This document shows, one piece after another, positions 22,466 to 33,531 of a stretch of 64,000 bases of DNA. The DNA is from Hormiphora californensis. Its lineage: Eukaryota; Ctenophora; Tentaculata; Cydippida; Pleurobrachiidae. Made by a program: the position numbers and the translations under genes. Every line of letters begins with the position of its first letter. Position 1 is the first letter of the stretch. Where the stretch lies: positions 704,974 to 768,973 of the forward strand of contig CM035357.1 in NCBI GenBank assembly GCA_020137815.1. Reading direction: 5' to 3'. Under the pieces are notes generated by a model. That model ran no database searches. It saw only the letters and a program-made list of their open reading frames with translations, and was not told where the DNA came from.

Positions 22466-24064
22466 TTACTCCCTCTCCGGGGAGGGCAGGACCACTATGT
22501 CTGGAGACTCTCTCTCCGCCTCTCCGGTCCCTTCCTTCTCGGCCTCCCCGCGGTGATCTTCCCTCCGGCCTCTTTCGTATCTCAGGGTCACCTGCGTGAG
22601 GCCTTGGACTCTCGTCCATTGCCTCATGAACTCCCTGAGAGCTTCGGGAGCCCTCGGATCCACGGGGTAGTAGGCCCCCTGGTCGGTGCTCTGCCCCGGC
22701 ACAGCCCGTTGGTAGGGGTGGGCTCTACCGGATCTCCTCCTGGGCCTCACCACCGCGACTGGTGGTCTTCTCTCCTCTCGCGAGGGTTGCTCCTCCTCGG
22801 TAGGCCGGGCTGGCTCTCCACTCCTGACGTCGGGGAGAACAGTCAGTAGCCCCTATATTTCAATTCTATGGGGCCTTTTGCCACCCTTTACGGACAGCGA
22901 CTTCTACCTACACTCACGTGGTTGTCGATGACACTACCAGGTACTGCAGGGCCACCTCCGCTTCTTCTGTCACCTCCTGTTCTTCGTCCGGGTTGGACTG
23001 TGGTATGGCCTTCTCCTCCCTGAGGGCCTTCGATGGCCCCTCCCTCTCAGAGGCGGTCCCCTCTCTCCCGGCATTCTCTGAAAGGGGTGAAATTGGTCAG
23101 TAGGGCGGAGGGGTATCGGAAAAGAGGAGGGGGTATCGAGGGGGTATCAGACGGGTGATTGATATTCATTAGTTTTCCTCCCTTTTTCCCCTCTATTAAT
23201 GCTCTTTTATATGAACAAATAAAATCAAATAAAAGAATAAACGTGTAAAAATGAAACTACATTTTTTACTCCCTCTCCGGGGAGGGCAGGACCACTATGT
23301 CTGGAGACTCTCTCTCCGCCTCTCCGGTCCCTTCCTCCTCGGCCTCCCCGCGGTGATCTTCCCTCCGGCCTCTTTCGTATCTCAGGGTCACGTGCGTGAG
23401 GCCCTGGACTCTCGTCCATTGCCTCATGAACTCCCTGAGAGCTTCGGGAGCCCTCGGATCCACGGGGTAGTAGGCCCCCTGGTCAGTGCCCTGCCCCGGC
23501 ACCTCCCGTTGGTAGGGGTGGGCTCTACCGGATCTCCTCCTGGGCCTCACCACCGCGACTGGTGGTCTTCTCTCCTCTCGCGAGGGTTGCTCCTCCTCGG
23601 TAGGCCGGGCTGGTTCTCCAATCCTGAGGACAGAGAGAACAGTCAGTAGCCCCTATATTTTAATTCTATGGGGCCTTTTGCCACCCTTTACGGACAGCGA
23701 CTTCTACCTACACTCACGTGGTTGTCGATGACACTACCAGGTACTGCAGGGCCACATCCGCTTCTTCTGTCACCTCCTGTTCTTCGTCCGGGTTGGACTG
23801 TGGTATGGCCTTCTCCTCCCTGAGGGCCTTCGATGGCCCCTCCCTCTCAGAGGCGGTCCCCTCTCTCCCGGCATTCTCTGAAAGGGGTGAAATTGGTCAG
23901 TAGGGCGGAGGGGTATCGGAAAAGAGGAGGGGGTATCGAAGGGGTATCAGACGGGTGATTGATATTCATTAGTTTTCCTCCCTTTTTCCCCTCTATCAAT
24001 GCTCTTTTATATGAACAACAAAATCAAATAAACGAACAAAAGTATAAAAGAAACTACATTTTTT
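22466..24064 (-). repeat. Roughly 798 bp tandem duplication of 3' exons
   Basis: Stop codons of the terminal exons fall at 22466, 23266, 24064 and 25638. The first two gaps are 800 and 798 bp. Introns and 3' flanks are copied as well as exons. Differences between copies are few and mostly conservative. Confidence 0.85.
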
Positions 24065-26659
24065 TACTCCCTCTCCGGGGAGGGCAGGACCACTATGTCT
24101 GGAGACTCTCTCTCCGCCTCTCCGGTCCCTTCCTCCTCGGCCTCCCCGCGGCGATCTTCCCTCCGGCCTCTTTCGTATCTCAGGGTCACCTGCGTGAGGC
24201 CTTGGATTCTCGTCCATTGCCTCAGGAATTCACCGAGGGCTCCTGGACTCCTCGGATCTACGGGGTAGTAGACCCCCTGGTCTGTGCCCTGCCCCGGCAC
24301 CTCCCTTTGGTAGGGGTGGGCTCTACCAGACCTCCTCCTTGGCCTTACTACCGCGACTGGTGGTCTCCTCTCCTCTCGCGAGGGTTGCTCCTCCTCGGTA
24401 GGCCGGGCTGGCTCTCCACTCCTGACGTCGGGGAGAACAGTCAGTAGCCCCTATATTTTAATTCTATGGGGCCTTTTGCCACCCTTTACTGACTACCTAC
24501 TCTCACGTGGTTGTTGAAAACACTACCAGATACTGCAGGGCCTCCTCTTCGTCTTCTGTCACATCCTCGTCCGGCTCAGGGCTGGACTCGGAGGAGGTGC
24601 TATACCCTGTGTGGTCTTCCTCCATCTGTTCTCTGGGGAGAGTGACTAGTGCCTCCTGGGTACCACACTGACGGGATCGTCCAAGCCATCGAGAACCTGG
24701 GAGACCCTCGTAGCTAGCAGTATGAACTCCTTGGGACGGTCTCGTAGGGCTAATTTGCCCTGTGAGCCTGCTCTCTTTCCTCCGGTCTCCACACTGTCAC
24801 ATAGTTTAAGGAGGTAGATGGCTGCTCCTCCAATGGCCCTGCACGCCCATTCTTCCGACCTGGGTTGGGATGAACCCATCTTGTAGATACCTACAATCTT
24901 GATCTCCAAGAGTGCGGTTACCCCCAGGTCTTCGAGATGGAGGGATTCTGTTGGGCCCACTGCCCATTCGTCCTCCAACCACACGAAATCGTGCAGCTCC
25001 CTTGCCATCCACTCCACTATGTACCTGACCGTGAAGAGGGCTTCCCCGAGTGGACTGTAGCCCTTCGAACGCTACCCAGTCCGTACCCGGCCATTCTCTT
25101 TCAACAAGACTGGTCTCCCTCCCCTGCAGGAAGGTTCCCAGCCCCTCGAAGATGTGCCCCCATCTCATAATGGCCGAGTATCGGGCCGGTCCCTCCCCCA
25201 CTAGAAAGTGGAGATTGATGTAACGCCCATAATGGACGTCGAAGGCCCGGCCTGCGACCCCTACCGGTGTGGCCCTCTCCCCCACCATCCAGGTGGCAGT
25301 GGCGGTGGCGGTGGCGGAGGTGGCGGTGTTCGTGGGGGTCTCCCGGGGGGGTCTCTTTGCGGGGTCCCTCTGTGGTATGGCCTTCTCCTCCCTGAGGGCC
25401 TTCGATGGCCCCTCCCTCTCAGAGGCCGTCCCCTCTCTCCTGGCATTCTCTGAAAGGGGTGAAATTGGTCAGTAGGGCGGAGGGGTATCGGAAAAGAGGA
25501 GGTGGTATCGAGGGGGTTTCAGACGGGTGATTGATATTCATTAGTTTTTCCTCCCTTTTTCCCCTCTATCAATGCTCTTTTATATGAACAAATAAAATCA
25601 AATAAGAGAACAAAAGTATAAAAAGAACCTACAGTTTTTACTCCCTCTCCGGGGAGGGCAGGACCACTATGTCCGGAGACTCTCTCTCCGCCTCTCCGGT
25701 CCCTTCCTCCTCGGCCTCCCCGCGGTGATCTTCCCTCCGGCCCCTTTCATATCTCAGGGTCACGTGCGTGAGGCCCTGGACTCTCGTCCATTGCCTCATG
25801 AACTCCCTGAGAGCTTCGGGAGCCCTCGGATCCACGGGGTAGTAGGCCCCCTGGTCGGTGCCCTGCCCCGGCACCTCCCGTTGGTAGGGGTGGGCTCTAC
25901 CGGACCTCCTCCTGGGCCTCACCACCGCGACTGGTGGTCTTCTCTCCTCTCGCGAGGGTTGCTCCTCCTCGGTAGGCCGGGCTGGCTCTCCACTCCTGAC
26001 GTCGGGGAGAACAGTCAGTAGCCCCTATATTTTAATTCTATGGGGCCTTTTGCCACCCTTTACGGACAGCGACTCTACCTACACTCACGTGGTTGTCGAT
26101 GACACTACCAGGTACTGCAGGGCCACCTCCGCTTCTTCTGTCACCTCCTGTTCTTCGTCCGGGTTGGACTCGGAGGAGCTGTCCCAGGGGTGGTCCGCGG
26201 TGGCTGCATCTGAGGGGAAAGAAGCAGGTTTAGAATTCGTGACTCGGAGGATCCCTCTCTCTATCTCTCATTCCCTTCACCCCTTTCTGTACGGCGTGTG
26301 GGTTAATCTCAGTAGCTCAATCTGAGATCATACATCATACAGCACCAGAATCCGTCCGAACAAGGTTCCCCTGTTCGGCTCACCTTTAAGTATGTTTGCC
26401 CAGGAGACAACGGTCTCCCATAGTAGTGGACTATTACGACAAGGATATTATGGACGCAATCAGTTGAGTATTCATTACAATCAACTATCTTCCCTCTGAC
26501 TCACTATCAGCCTTACAACACGGGACATGAATGAATGAATACCGTCGGGACAATACTTACGGCGGGGTTGGTACGGATCAAGTGGACAAGTGAGAGAAGT
26601 TCCTTCCGGGCGGGGGTTGGTCTGGTTGCGGCGTGGACTAAAGAAACTGTCGGTATCAT
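22466..26659 (-). CDS. Unrecognised minus-strand gene with tandem terminal exons
   Basis: A candidate first exon (26561-26659) starts at an ATG, MIPTVSLVHAATRP, and ends ARKELLSLVHLIRTNPA before GTAAGT. An acidic exon (26089-26209, with ADHPWDSSSESNPDEEQEV and AEVALQYLVV) leads to the terminal exon (25638-25995), which encodes PTEEEQPSREERRPPVAVV, then YYPVDPRAPEALREFMRQW, and ends LPSPERE*. The acidic and terminal exon pair is repeated downstream: acidic exons at 24507-24632, 23718-23877 and 22918-23077; terminal exons at 24064-24421, 23266-23623 and 22466-22823. All terminal exons are 358 nt. Spacing is about 798 bp, with one interval of about twice that. The link between exon 1 and the acidic exon is not resolved. 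Function unknown; the charged, Pro/Arg-rich ends suggest a disordered tail. Confidence 0.5.
24646..25449 (-). CDS. Long exon in the tandem-exon gene, with frame break
   Basis: Opens after a TTTCAG acceptor with ENARREGTASEREGPSKAL, shared with the shorter acidic exons, then diverges. A frame gives VGVAGRAFDVHYGRYINLHF and RYSAIMRWGHIFEGLGTFLQ up to about 25060. The next one-base-shifted frame gives FTVRYIVEWMARELHDFVWL, later SSQPRSEEWACRAIGGAAIY, and a stop at 24646. One extra G in a GGG run near 25063-25068 would explain the shift. The folded-looking region has no family I recognise. Confidence 0.45.
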
Positions 26660-26994
26660 TTACCCGCCGTATTTATACTCCCACCCTGGTTCCATCATCC
26701 CAATTCCCGGGAATTATTACCGTGTCCGATAGTGAAAGCCACAGGGTTGCCACATTTATTTTCTGTTCGTAGTATACTTACTGGTATTTCAGAACAACCA
26801 TCCTATGGTAACGAAATACCCCATGCTTCTTCCGAACTGTTTCCCGCGGTCTCTCGTCAGGTAACTGATCTTGGGAAGACATGCTGTGCTAAAATCAGTC
26901 AGGTTAGGAATTAAATCATAAATTAACCTGTGCACATTTTGATACCCTGGGGCATCGAATGCAACTGCAACCCCAACCGATTATATCTTTACAG

Positions 26995-27160
26995 ACGTTT
27001 GCTACATGGCCCAGCTAGCCTTCCTAGACACTGCAGCGGCTCAGGCCATCACCCGCATTGCTACCTTCAAGAAACAGCTGCTAGACCTTACCTGTCTCAC
27101 CCCAGGCCTCTCAATGAGACTCATATCAAGCCATAGGATCTTGCAACACCCATTCTGTAG
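26995..27160 (+). CDS. Putative orphan exon
   Basis: Open for 54 codons between TTTACAG and GTACAACC, with VCYMAQLAFLDTAAAQAITR, then LLDLTCLTPGLSMRLISSHR and LQHPFC. The amino-acid pattern looks coding, but no partner exon with matching phase was found, and no family is recognised. Three degenerate copies of the donor GTACAACCTCAG follow within 160 bases. Confidence 0.3.
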
Positions 27161-27335
27161 GTACAACCTCAGTCCTTCCTATTAGCTCTCAAGCCGTAGG
27201 GTTCCACGAAACCCTTTCTTGAGGTACAACCTCAGACTTTTCGACCAGCTCTCATCTCTCAAGCCAGTGGCTTGAAGCCACAGGGTTCTACTAGACCCCT
27301 TGGCCCTTCTTGAGTACAACCTCAGACCTTTCTAT

Positions 27336-27443
27336 AGGAACCGACCGAATCTGGAAATACTGGTCCCTGATTGGCTGATAACTAGTCACGTGACCGAAAT
27401 AACGAGTTCTGATTGGTTGTTTACTTGTTTCGGTCGGTTCCTG
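27336..27443. mobile_element. hAT-like MITE family B, copy 3, with 8 bp TSD
   Basis: Begins TAGGAACCGACCGAA and ends GGTTCCTG; flanked by CCTTTCTA on both sides. Confidence 0.88.
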
Positions 27444-27989
27444 CCTTTCTACCAGGTATCAAGAGAGAATACTTTCGCCTATTCACTAAGCAAAATGTAA
27501 AATGCAACATGCTAGCAAAATGCAGTCAGAGACAGCAAACTACCACGTTTTATAGTTACCCGGCAAGTGCACCACTCCTAATTAAAACTGGCTTATTTTC
27601 TTTTCCGTGTTATATAACCACAGCTGCCCAGCGAATTATAAATAATTAGGGTGGGCAGTGCATACTATATTGCGCTATAACTCCACTCAACATATATCAT
27701 GAGCTTACATGACAACGAAGGAACTATGAAGCGGTTAGCAGTGTCCTGTTCTGCGATTGGCTCCTGGGCGAGAGAAGCACTTCACGTTACTGATTTCTTT
27801 ACCTTAAGGTGCTTTCTCTAGTTGTTTTTTCGACTAGAGAGAGAGCCGAGGTTTTCACAGAGACAGATTCACCCAAAATAACGATGTTCTTTAATGAACA
27901 ACATGGGTTCGTTATTTTCTTGTTTGTACCTGGAAACAACTGGATGTTATCTGTTTCTTCAAGTCACGTTTATTTTTGGAAAGATCTGT

Positions 27990-28103
27990 TAGATTTTTGT
28001 TCTTATCTTAGCAGAAAGGGTATTGACCTGACTTGACTTGACTTGACTTGACTTGACTTGACTTGACTTGACTTGACTTGACTTGACTTGACTTGACTTG
28101 ACT
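27990..28103. repeat. (TTGAC)n array behind a retroposon-like 3' end, copy 2
   Basis: Same leader as at 20740 (TTCTTATCTTAGCAGAAAGG) followed by about 15 TTGAC units. Confidence 0.8.
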
Positions 28104-28328
28104 AAGCCCTAATAAGGTCGAGTGTTGTTCTCGAGAATGTATAAATCTTTAGTTTGGTGTTATTGAGACTTTTATAAATTCCGTTTTTATGTGTGTAAAT
28201 TGTAGTTCCGTATTTTAGTATTTGTTTTTAGTACATTGTAAATTGCTATTTTATCGTTGTTAAATTCATTAAACTTATTTTCAGTTCTCATGGAAAATAT
28301 TAAATATTATCCTCTCCGCCCTTCAGGT

Positions 28329-29309
28329 ATGCTATGTCGTATTATAACACCTCCCGCCCGTCAACTGGTCCGCAACAGCAGCACCAAGACAACAAAAGTG
28401 GCATTCTTCGGAGACAAAACACTTGATCCCAATCTAATTCCCGAGGAAGAATCAGTGGGCACTGCTCTCAGTACCGCAGTTGAAAGTGTCAGTAACTCCA
28501 CCCTCGCATCCCTCCCTGTTGACACGTTGACCGGCCTGGCGAGTGTCACCCTGATCCTGGGTGCGGGGGTGGTGATCCGAGGATCTTATTCTGCCATCAC
28601 CCAGGTATGGCTTGCACGGAACCTTCAGGACACCCTTCCACACCAACGATGGGTGTATCCAAGGAAAATGGCGCTGACGTTCTGGAGTAGGAAGAATGTG
28701 CCTGAAAAGGTGGCTGAGATACGGCGGGAAATTCAAAAGTATAAAGAGGATAATAACATTAAATTGATGCCTAACACCCTACGAATGGCTTCCCTCTCAA
28801 TGTCTTGTCTATTGGCAGGATTTAACTGTATTTGGCTGGGTTTTACCATCCCCCACCTTGAGGGAACCTCATTCTTGTGGATACCTGACGTCACACAGAC
28901 GGATCCTTACCATTCGTTATTACTCCTGAACAGTCTCTGTTCCTACGGGCTATACAGGTCCTATCTTAGAGACACATACCCCTTGAAGCGACCAAATGAT
29001 CCAAATGATCCCGATAGACCTCAATCTAGTTTAGCACTTGGTGCCTGTGGCGCAGGAGTGTCTCTCTACATGCTATCCACTATCCCAGTACCTGCAATAT
29101 TCCCACTATTTTGGACCATTTCAAATATGACAGCGATACCTATATCCCTCATGGTAACCCGTTATAACCCAGTCCGGTCCAAATTGGGGCTGTGTGACAG
29201 AGACTCGTTTGAGCACATGTTACATAAGTCCCGTATTCCGAGCGTGAAGTCACAGGAGAGAGAGGAGGAAAGACTCAGAAAGGAATATGAGAGATGGAGA
29301 GATGGTTAA
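28329..29309 (+). CDS. COX18: Mitochondrial membrane insertase, COX18/Oxa1 type
   Basis: YidC/Oxa1/Alb3-family protein of about 326 residues. The chosen ATG follows a CCTTCAG acceptor-like site and gives MLCRIITPPARQLVRNSSTK, basic and free of acidic residues, as for a mitochondrial presequence. Hydrophobic segments lie near residues 78-98 (LASVTLILGAGVVIRGS), 158-178, 205-225 and 250-290 (ALGACGAGVSLYMLSTIPVP then IFPLFWTISNMTAIPISL). The pattern of FLWIPDVTQTDPYHSLLLL and the late TM pair matches family positions such as the DLT..DP motif. Single coding exon. COX18 inserts the COX2 C-terminal tail across the inner membrane. OXA1L is the main alternative; the short matrix tail favours COX18. 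Confidence 0.75.
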   Translation: MLCRIITPPARQLVRNSSTKTTKVAFFGDKTLDPNLIPEEESVGTALSTAVESVSNSTLASLPVDTLTGLASVTLILGAGVVIRGSYSAITQVWLARNLQDTLPHQRWVYPRKMALTFWSRKNVPEKVAEIRREIQKYKEDNNIKLMPNTLRMASLSMSCLLAGFNCIWLGFTIPHLEGTSFLWIPDVTQTDPYHSLLLLNSLCSYGLYRSYLRDTYPLKRPNDPNDPDRPQSSLALGACGAGVSLYMLSTIPVPAIFPLFWTISNMTAIPISLMVTRYNPVRSKLGLCDRDSFEHMLHKSRIPSVKSQEREEERLRKEYERWRDG

Positions 29310-29659
29310 GTTTCGCGTTGAGTAGCGGTCTAACAGGAAACTAACAGTGTGTTCTCTCGATATTTCGGTCGTTCTCAGTTTTGTGGTAATTTATTGCTAA
29401 CATGTAAGTGCAATATAATAGTAATTTATTCGTTTTATACACAAAGTTGTTATGTTTCTAAACCACCATACCGGTGCACACTGCACACTCAGTGTGCACT
29501 GCACACTACAGTCGTACTCTGATTTATTACCGATTAATTCAGTGTCCGACTGTATCAGTGTCGCTTGTAGTGGAGAAATGGTGTTTCGATACCGTTTCTC
29601 CACTACACGCGGATCTCCACACGTTTGTCGAGTATAACAAGCTCTTTAACAAAGGTCAG
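29310..29659. other. Spacer between COX18 and Orai
   Basis: Contains a GTGCACACTGCACACTCAGT repeat near 29475-29505 and a short inverted pair around GTGGAGAAATGG/CGTTTCTCCACTAC. No gene seen. Confidence 0.5.
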
Positions 29660-29679
29660 GTGAACGGCTAGTTGAAGTA

Positions 29680-32600
29680 ATGAAAGCAGAGGATGTGGAA
29701 GAGAGTAATTCCCACCGAGTTAAACAGAGTCTCCTGGCCCGATCTAAACTAAAGGAAGCAAGCAGAATATCCAGTCTTCTATCAGGTAATGGTTTGAACC
29801 GAATCAGGAAATACTGGTCCCTGATTGGCTGATAACCAGTCACGTGACCTAAATAACGAGTTCTGATTCGCCAATGCTCTGACAGGTATTGGTTTTACAG
29901 TGCCCCAGACAGATCTGTATTTCCCCCGAAATATACTGTGGTGAAACCCAATCGAATATACTTTTCACGACTTTCGATAATGGCTAATGAACGACTACAA
30001 ATCCTCCTCCCTGCAGGTTTTGCAATGGTTGCAATGGTGGAGGTCGATCTCAACTCGTGCCCAAGTGGAGGAGGTGGTGGGGGTGGAGGTATGAATTCTT
30101 CCTCTGATGATCAGGAATGTACCCCCGTGCCAACTTATATTCTAGTAATGTTTGCTGGTGTAACTACTGTCCTCATATCGGTCTACCTGTTTGCTCTAAT
30201 GGTGGCTACCTGCATCCTACCAAACCTTCAGGTACACAAGTTAGTAGTCACGTGATGCCCAAATATGGTATAATACTCTTTACAAGTTGGTATTACCGTA
30301 CCTACAAGTTAGTGAAGTGGTGTTATTCTAACCCATCATTTGCCATTATATGTGCCGGGGCGAGAGGGGGTCGAGCAAGGATATTAGTTTGCTCATAATT
30401 GACACTAACTATCTCTTAATTTAGTCAGTTAAATTAAAGACCACTTCTGTTATTGGCGCCTCTGCTACTAACGTCCTGCCAGCACACGAGAGATTCCAAC
30501 ATTACATAACCATAGCTTGGGCATTCTCAACCGTGCTAGGTGAGTCTGGGATGTGAAGGTGGGGGGGGGGGGGGGGCATTCTCAACCGTGCTAGGTGAGT
30601 CTGGGATGTGCGGGGGGGGGGGGGGGGGCTTTTCAACCGTGCTAGGTGAGTCTGGGATGTGCGGGGGGGGGGGGGGGCTTCTCAACCGTGCTAGGTGAGT
30701 CTGGGATGTGCGGGAGGGGGAGGGGGATTTTCAACCGTGCTAGGTGAGCCTGGGATGTGCGGGGGGGGGGGGGGTCTGTGACACGTAATAGTTTATTGCG
30801 TGTCAATATAGCTTTCTCTCTTCCCTCCCTAACTCTCTCTCCTCTCCTCTCCTCTCCCTAACTCTCTCCCCTCTCCCCAGGTATTATACTATTTATGGCA
30901 GAATTCCTCCTGATATGCTGGATAAAGTTTTGGAACACGACCCAAGGAGCTGCTTGGCTTGCCACCAGCATTATCATTCCAGTTGCTTTCATTTTCATGG
31001 GTTTCGCACTGCACTTCCACAGGTTAGAAAATACCCCCCTTCACCCTTGTCTCATATAAGACCGTCCTCTTCGCACCGGGCCGATGTACAGTCAGTGTCT
31101 GACACCCCCGTCAATATAGATCCGGATATAATTGGCGCTCAAATAAATTTACGGATCCCTGATTGGACTTCCAGGAAATAAGCTTCGGAAATAACGACAG
31201 GGGATACCTGTCCTTATTTCCTTGCACCGGCCGTGTAACATCCTCCCCTCCCCCTAATCAGGTCTCTATTTGAACATAAATTGGAAGAACACGACAAGGG
31301 ACTGGAAGAATTGGATCAACTCGCTAACAACCTTTCCAACTTCCCAGAGGATAGAGCCGAGAGTATGGACAGTGTAAATCTGCTGTCACACCGCTCCGAT
31401 GTGCACCATGTGTGAGCGGTGTGAGTGTGAACTGTGTGAGTGTGAACGCAAATAGAAGTGTGATCAGTGCCACACGCCTGCAGTAGTGTTTCAGAAATGT
31501 ATTTTATGGTGAACTTAGTAGAACACTAGAACAATTTACACATTTTACGTATGTTTGCTGACAAAATTATTAAAAACAAGAATTATTGCATTATGTATTC
31601 ATAATGCTGTGTTTCCCTGCCCTACCGTTTCACGTCAGGACATGTCACTCCATGAACGGTTAGAGGCTGGTTCAAGATCACTGTATCATACCGGATTAGC
31701 TTAGTAACTTTAATAGACAGGGATGTACTATCTCACTGACATTGCACCTTATTCATCCACGTTAACATCTCCCCTAATCACTCATTTGAAATAAATGTTG
31801 GAACACGAACGCAGGCTGAAGATTAGTTAAGCTCGCTGACGACCTTTCCACACTCCCATCAACGGTATGAGGTTGATGAAGTGGTACTCGTCACTGTGCA
31901 GCACTCTAGTCCCATCCGATGTGCACCATGTGCAGCGGTGAGTGTGAGAATATGCGTTAACGAATTAGGAATAAAATCGTTGCTACAATTCTAACCCGTG
32001 CTATGCCACAAACCTTTCTGTAAAGTTTACAGAAATGTATTTAATGGACCTTGGAACGCAGGGAAAAATTAACTGTTTCATATTTATTATTTGCGTCACA
32101 AATATTTAAAAAAAACCTGCTTCAATTTATTATTTCGGTCCCTATTCATTAAAATTCTAAAACAGTTCGTCTCACTTCTCCCATAGATCTCGGCCCTTTA
32201 GGATTTCCATCGTGAGTCTGCGCCTGTACTCCCCAAGAATCTTCCACAACGCTAATGCGCGCTAGCTAAATGCCGTTAGTAACAACTTACACAATTCAAT
32301 TCGGCCTATGCGCGCTACTGGAAGGATTATTTTATGGAAAATTACAACATTTTCATACAAAGACGTTTTAAAATCTATTTACAAGAATTAAAAGGCACTC
32401 GAAGGTAGGGACAAATTAAAATGGGCCACTCATATCACACGAGAGGTAGGGAGAGAAAACATATCAATAACACACGCTGATTATATGAGAGAGGTATGTA
32501 AAATAAAGGGTGTCCTAAAAGGGGTGCCCTCTTAAAAACACTGTCGTCACGAAATAAAACCAGTTTATTCATCAAGGGTTTTCAGCCAAGCGCTCGCATC

Positions 32601-33314
32601 CTGATCAGACCAGGCCCGGTCACAAAATGGGGTGGAGCCTGTTAAAAGGTTAAACCGCTCCCTTGGTTTCTTTTTCAGGCAGGAGTTAACAAAAGTCACC
32701 AAATCTTCTGGACCTGAAAATATGTTACATTTTGGTGATTTGTGTACAGGGTTCCCTGTTTTATAATCTCTCTCATTCCAAATATCGCTTGTTACATCAC
32801 TAGGTTTTCACAGAAAGGGGTACACTGTGTAATAATTGGTGATGATGCAATGAAATGAGAGTGTGATAAACTTTGCCTTATTCGACCCTCTCTCCCGCGC
32901 CCCATAAAATGGGTTTGAACAAAACAAGACAAATTAACTGAACTAACCCTGATTTTCATTTAGTGCAGGTGCTTCCCCCTCTTTTATCTCACACATCAGT
33001 ACCATCTCATTTTGCTGCCTTTCCTCTTGGATTCGATCACTGAGTGAACTCCCAGGAAGTTAGCCTTGGAAATAACGACAGGGGATACCTGTCGTTATTT
33101 CCCGGGCTTATTTCCTGACTTGCACCTTATTCAGTCGTGTAACATCCTCCCCCTAATCAGGTCTCTATTTGAACATAAATTGGAAGAACACGACAAAGGG
33201 CTGGAAGAATTAGATCAACTTGCGAACAACCTTTCCAACTTCCCTGAAGACAGAGCTGAGAGTATGGACAGTGTGAACCTGCTGTCACACCGCTCCGATG
33301 TGCACCATGTGTGA
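29680..33314 (+). CDS. ORAI1: Orai store-operated calcium channel
   Basis: Pore subunit of the CRAC channel, opened by STIM when ER calcium falls. Exons: 29680-29785 (an acceptor-like site at 29659/29660 allows a longer 5' end), 30017-30231, 30425-30539, 30881-31022, then either 31262-31415 or 33161-33314. TM1 reads SRISSLLSGFAMVAMVEVDL and keeps residues matching human R91, L95, G98, F99, V102 and selectivity-filter E106. A Gly-rich loop (eight Gly) follows. TM2 contains VATCILPNLQ. The TM2-3 loop ends ERFQHYITIAWAFSTVLG. TM3 is LFMAEFLLICWIKFW, TM4 IIIPVAFIFMGFALHFHR. The C-terminal helix SLFEHKLEEHDKGLEELDQL suits STIM coiled-coil binding. N-terminus is short compared with vertebrates. Confidence 0.95.
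29794..29870. mobile_element. hAT-like MITE family B, 3'-truncated copy
   Basis: Starts GAACCGAATCAGGAAATACT eight bases inside the Orai intron 1 donor and stops after GAGTTCTGATT. Confidence 0.7.
30521..30770 (+). repeat. Minisatellite built from the Orai exon 3 donor
   Basis: The exon end and donor, CTCAACCGTGCTAG|GTGAGT, recur. GT positions are 30540 (true), 30595, 30646, 30695 and 30744, each followed by TGGGATGTG and a G run. Units are 49-55 bp, not a constant multiple of three. Confidence 0.92.
31262..31415 (+). CDS. ORAI1: Orai terminal exon, copy a
   Basis: Encodes SLFEHKLEEHDKGLEELDQL, then ANNLSNFPEDRAESMD and SVNLLSHRSDVHHV*. Acceptor CCCTAATCAG. It encodes exactly the same residues as copy b at 33161, with 11 third-position differences. 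Confidence 0.92.
31735..31945 (+). pseudogene. Decayed third copy of the Orai terminal exon
   Basis: Keeps TTGCACCTTATTC, AACATC(T)CCCCTAATCA, and ends CCGATGTGCACCATGTG. In between, indels and in-frame stops destroy the coding sequence. Confidence 0.75.
32565..32713 (-). CDS. MAP2K-like kinase terminal exon, copy 1
   Basis: After acceptor TATTTTCAG it reads PEDLVTFVNSCLKKKPRERF, then NLLTGSTPFCDRAWSDQDAS and AWLKTLDE*. It resembles subdomain XI and the C-terminal helix of MEK1/2 (FVNKCL..NPAERADL then a late W-L). Stop codon overlaps an AATAAA. Moderate certainty of family; general Ser/Thr or STE kinase otherwise. Confidence 0.55.
33161..33314 (+). CDS. ORAI1: Orai terminal exon, copy b
   Basis: 154 nt, same length, phase, acceptor and protein as copy a. 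Alternative last-exon use would give the same protein with a different 3' untranslated region. Confidence 0.9.
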
Positions 33315-33531
33315 GTGTGAACTGTGTGTGAGCGGTGTGAACACAAATAGAAGTGTGATCAGGGTCACATAAATATAAGTGTGATCAGTGTCACACGCCT
33401 GCAGTAGTGTTTCAGAAATGTATTTTATGGTGAACTTAGTAGAACACTAGAACAATTTACACATTTTACGTATGTTTGCTGACAAAATTATTAAAAAAAT
33501 GCTGTTCATATTTATTTATTTCGTCCCTAAT

